64,000 bases of DNA, taken from assembly GCA_934631025.1 (NCBI GenBank), contig CAKTXR010000005.1, positions 1 through 64,000 on the forward strand, given 5' to 3'. Below the pieces are notes generated by a model. It searched no databases. It had not been told where the DNA came from and saw only the letters and a program-made list of their open reading frames with translations. The DNA comes from an uncultured Clostridia bacterium. GTDB taxonomy: Bacteria > Bacillota > Clostridia > Christensenellales > Aristaeellaceae. Shown here piece by piece: positions 61,870-64,000 of this stretch. Position 1 is the stretch's first letter; every line of letters begins with the position of its first letter. The position numbers and the translations under genes are program-made.

Positions 61870-64000
61870 TTACGCTTCAATTTCCTCGATGAGGATCAAT
61901 TCGCTCGACAGCGCCGAGGGGATGAACGCCTTCACGCCCCGCATGAGCGACGCGCCGGTCAGCAGCTCGCTCGCGCCGTCGTTGTCATAGGTCACGCGAT
62001 AGGTCTTGCCGCGGTTCAGGCCGCGCACGCGGAGCGCGATCTCGCCGCCCATCCAGCCGGTGAGCGTGAATATGCCGATCACGCCGCGCTTCTGATCGGG
62101 CGAAACCAGCTCCAGCGCCGTATAGCCCGCCGCACGCGCCGCTTTGCAATCCGGCGTGGGATGATAGACGCGAGCCTCGTTCAAAAACGGCCGGATGAAG
62201 GACTTGTACAGCCCAACGCTGCGCGAGACGAAATCAAACACATCCGGATTCATCTCGGCCGTCGCCGGGCCGAACACATTGAGCGTCATGTGGCTGAGCA
62301 TCGCGCCGCGCAGATGCTGATCGAGCGACGCGTATTTATGACAGCCCATGCCGGCCACCAGCCGGTCGACGCGATCGGGCGGCAGCGCCATTGTCATGCC
62401 GTTCGTGATCTCGATCGAGCGCGGTGCCGTCTGCTTGTCGGACACCCATGTGTGATTGAACGCGCGCATCATGCCCCAGTCGGTGCGGCCGCCGCCCCCG
62501 GCGCAGTTTTCAAAGATCACATTCGGGAAGCGCTTTTTCAGGCGGCGGTACAGTTCGTAAAAGCCCTCGATCTGGCGCATGGAGCGGCACTCGCGCCGTC
62601 CGTCGCGCATTCCGACATGGAAATACTCCTGAGACAGCACGTTGTAATCCACGCGGTAGAGATCGAGATGATACGTCTCAATGACGCGCGCGGCCTGCGC
62701 CTCCGCCCAGTCGACCACATCGGGATTGGAAAAGTCCAGATAGCCCTCGGACGCTTTGCCGTCTATATGGCGTGTGAACCACTCGGGGTGCTCCGAAAAC
62801 GCGCAGCTGTGCCGTCCCATGCGCTCAACCTCCGCCCAAAGGCCGAACTTCATGCCCAGCTTTCGGCAATGGCGCTCGATTTCATCAAGGCCGCCGGGAT
62901 AGCGCTCGGGATCGGGCCGCCAGTCGCCGGCATGGCCGAACCAGTCGCTTTCCTCATGCGGCGGGCAATACCAGCCCGCGTCCACGATGAACACCTCCGC
63001 GCCGGCGCGCGCCATCTGCTCCATGAACTGCTTCGTCGTCTCGACGCTCATGTCGTGCTCCGCGCCCATGCCCGCGCCCACAAGGCAGGCGTTCTCCGTG
63101 CCGGGCAGCGTGAACACGCTCGTGCGCGCATGGTCGAACATCGCGTTGACCGCGTCGTCGTGGTCGCCGTGAACGCAGGCGATATGTACCGCCGGCGTGG
63201 TCAGCGTCTCGCCCGCCGAGAGCACGATCAGCGGACGGGACGAATCGATCTCCGCCGCCCAGCCGAGCGCCGTCCAGTCGTTCTCGCGGTGCGCCTGATA
63301 GTCGAAGGCGAAGCGATAGCCGCCGCTGTAGGCCAGCTGCGCGATGAACGTCGTGCCCTTTACCGTGTTTTCGAGTATGAACATCGGGTGCCGGAAGCGG
63401 TCGCGCCGATAGCGCCCGGCGAATTCGTGAATGTCCGGTTCGAGCGCGTGCCAGGAGAAATCGCCCTCCTTCCCCCAGCCGTCCGCGTCGAAATACCCAA
63501 GCCTGTAATAGGATTCAACCGGCCTGCCCGTCATGCCCCGCGCGGCGATTTCGCCCTCCATGATTTCCATCCCGCCGCCCATCACGGCCAGACGGCTGAC
63601 CGCCGCGGCGCGCTCGCCCGCGTTTTCAATCTCCAGCCAGCGCGTCATCGCCGCCGTGCCGTCCAGAAGCGTGTGGACGCGTATGCGGATCGCCTTGTCC
63701 GCGCAATAGAGCGAAATGACTGCGTGCGTGCCCTTTTCCTCCTCGCGCTGCTCGAAGCCCTCCAGCGTCAGGCCGCGGTCGCAGCACTCGCCGTCTATAT
63801 CCAGCGAAAACGCCTGCGGCTCGGCAAAGCGGCTCGTGTCCAGCCGCGTGGGGAAATTCGTCAGCACATTGAGCGGATAGCCCGCCGCGTTCCAGCCCCG
63901 CGCGGCCAGCATGCCGTCGAAAAAGGATTCCTCATAGACCGTCAGGTGCGTGCGATAGCAGAATACGGTTTCCTCGCCCGGCTGATAATAAACGCCGTGA
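61870..64000 (-). CDS. Alpha-galactosidase, GH36 family (5' end beyond the window)
   Basis: Retaining glycoside hydrolase releasing alpha-galactose. The visible 710 residues include the beta-sandwich N-terminal part and the TIM barrel: FIVDAGWYCPP, FGLWAEVERMG, the nucleophile region LDLYRVDYN, ENCAGGGGRTDWGM, and the acid/base region HTWVSDKQTAPRS. No signal peptide can be judged because the start is missing. An internal Met at 63912 could be taken as a start, but the frame stays open with protein-like sequence (VYYQPGEETVFCYRTHLTVY) to the edge at 64000, so the gene is truncated by the window. It converges on the isomerase-like gene. Confidence 0.9.
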   Translation of the reverse strand, partial: HGVYYQPGEETVFCYRTHLTVYEESFFDGMLAARGWNAAGYPLNVLTNFPTRLDTSRFAEPQAFSLDIDGECCDRGLTLEGFEQREEEKGTHAVISLYCADKAIRIRVHTLLDGTAAMTRWLEIENAGERAAAVSRLAVMGGGMEIMEGEIAARGMTGRPVESYYRLGYFDADGWGKEGDFSWHALEPDIHEFAGRYRRDRFRHPMFILENTVKGTTFIAQLAYSGGYRFAFDYQAHRENDWTALGWAAEIDSSRPLIVLSAGETLTTPAVHIACVHGDHDDAVNAMFDHARTSVFTLPGTENACLVGAGMGAEHDMSVETTKQFMEQMARAGAEVFIVDAGWYCPPHEESDWFGHAGDWRPDPERYPGGLDEIERHCRKLGMKFGLWAEVERMGRHSCAFSEHPEWFTRHIDGKASEGYLDFSNPDVVDWAEAQAARVIETYHLDLYRVDYNVLSQEYFHVGMRDGRRECRSMRQIEGFYELYRRLKKRFPNVIFENCAGGGGRTDWGMMRAFNHTWVSDKQTAPRSIEITNGMTMALPPDRVDRLVAGMGCHKYASLDQHLRGAMLSHMTLNVFGPATAEMNPDVFDFVSRSVGLYKSFIRPFLNEARVYHPTPDCKAARAAGYTALELVSPDQKRGVIGIFTLTGWMGGEIALRVRGLNRGKTYRVTYDNDGASELLTGASLMRGVKAFIPSALSSELILIEEIEA

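Overview
The window looks like the chromosome of a strictly anaerobic, endospore-forming, GC-rich Firmicute, probably of the class Clostridia and perhaps near Christensenellales. Three lines support this: (i) redox genes built on flavin and iron-sulfur bifurcation (trimeric [FeFe] hydrogenase, Hdr-Flx) with the NADH sensor Rex; (ii) the sporulation and germination genes spoIIR, sleB and ypeB; (iii) clostridial housekeeping traits such as AGGAGG-type ribosome sites, TTGACA/TATAAT promoters 17 bp apart, and a DNA polymerase I without proofreading motifs. The lineage is an inference from gene content only. I see no phage, insertion sequence or CRISPR array.

Region 1 (about 0.1-15.6 kb, all minus strand) is one redox block. 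In transcription order it holds a malate/lactate-type dehydrogenase, hdrB-hdrC-hdrA, flxD-flxC-flxB-flxA, a soluble fumarate-reductase-like pair (iron-sulfur subunit, then flavoprotein), rex, and hydC-hydB-hydA. The parts suggest that NADH electrons are split between ferredoxin and a low-cost acceptor, possibly fumarate, while excess reductant leaves as H2. The dehydrogenase carries Arg at the position that usually selects malate, which fits a reductive malate-fumarate-succinate branch, but no fumarase is in the window.

Region 2 (15.8-26 kb) holds a LysR regulator; an operon of a small conserved protein, ATP-type phosphofructokinase and an rRNA methyltransferase; class II aldolase; a divergent PPi-type phosphofructokinase; a VanX-like dipeptidase; and a GH78 rhamnosidase. 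Region 3 (26-36 kb) holds polA-coaE-lytic transglycosylase, an orphan peptide-type binding lipoprotein, two small conserved proteins, and spoIIR-sleB-ypeB.

Region 4 (36-48 kb) starts with a radical-SAM DNA-repair protein and its partner behind a candidate SOS box. It continues with tRNA-Arg(ACG), a TIM-barrel epimerase with a HAD phosphatase, a sigma-like protein with a C-terminal membrane anchor behind a palindromic operator, a fumarylacetoacetase-family hydrolase, lrgAB, mntP under a yybP-ykoY manganese riboswitch, a Gfo/Idh-like oxidoreductase, and ornithine carbamoyltransferase.

Region 5 (48-64 kb) holds a DUF5071-like pseudogene, 6-phosphogluconate dehydrogenase, a KDG-type sugar kinase, a MATE exporter behind an attenuator-like leader, a diacylglycerol glucosyltransferase-like enzyme, a decayed CDP-alcohol phosphotransferase, a large secreted Cys-rich repeat protein, a glycyl-radical enzyme with an atypical active-site motif plus its activase, an arabinose-isomerase-like enzyme, and a GH36 alpha-galactosidase cut by the right edge. 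The strongest candidates for undescribed biology are the Hdr-Flx-fumarate reductase module and the glycyl-radical locus.
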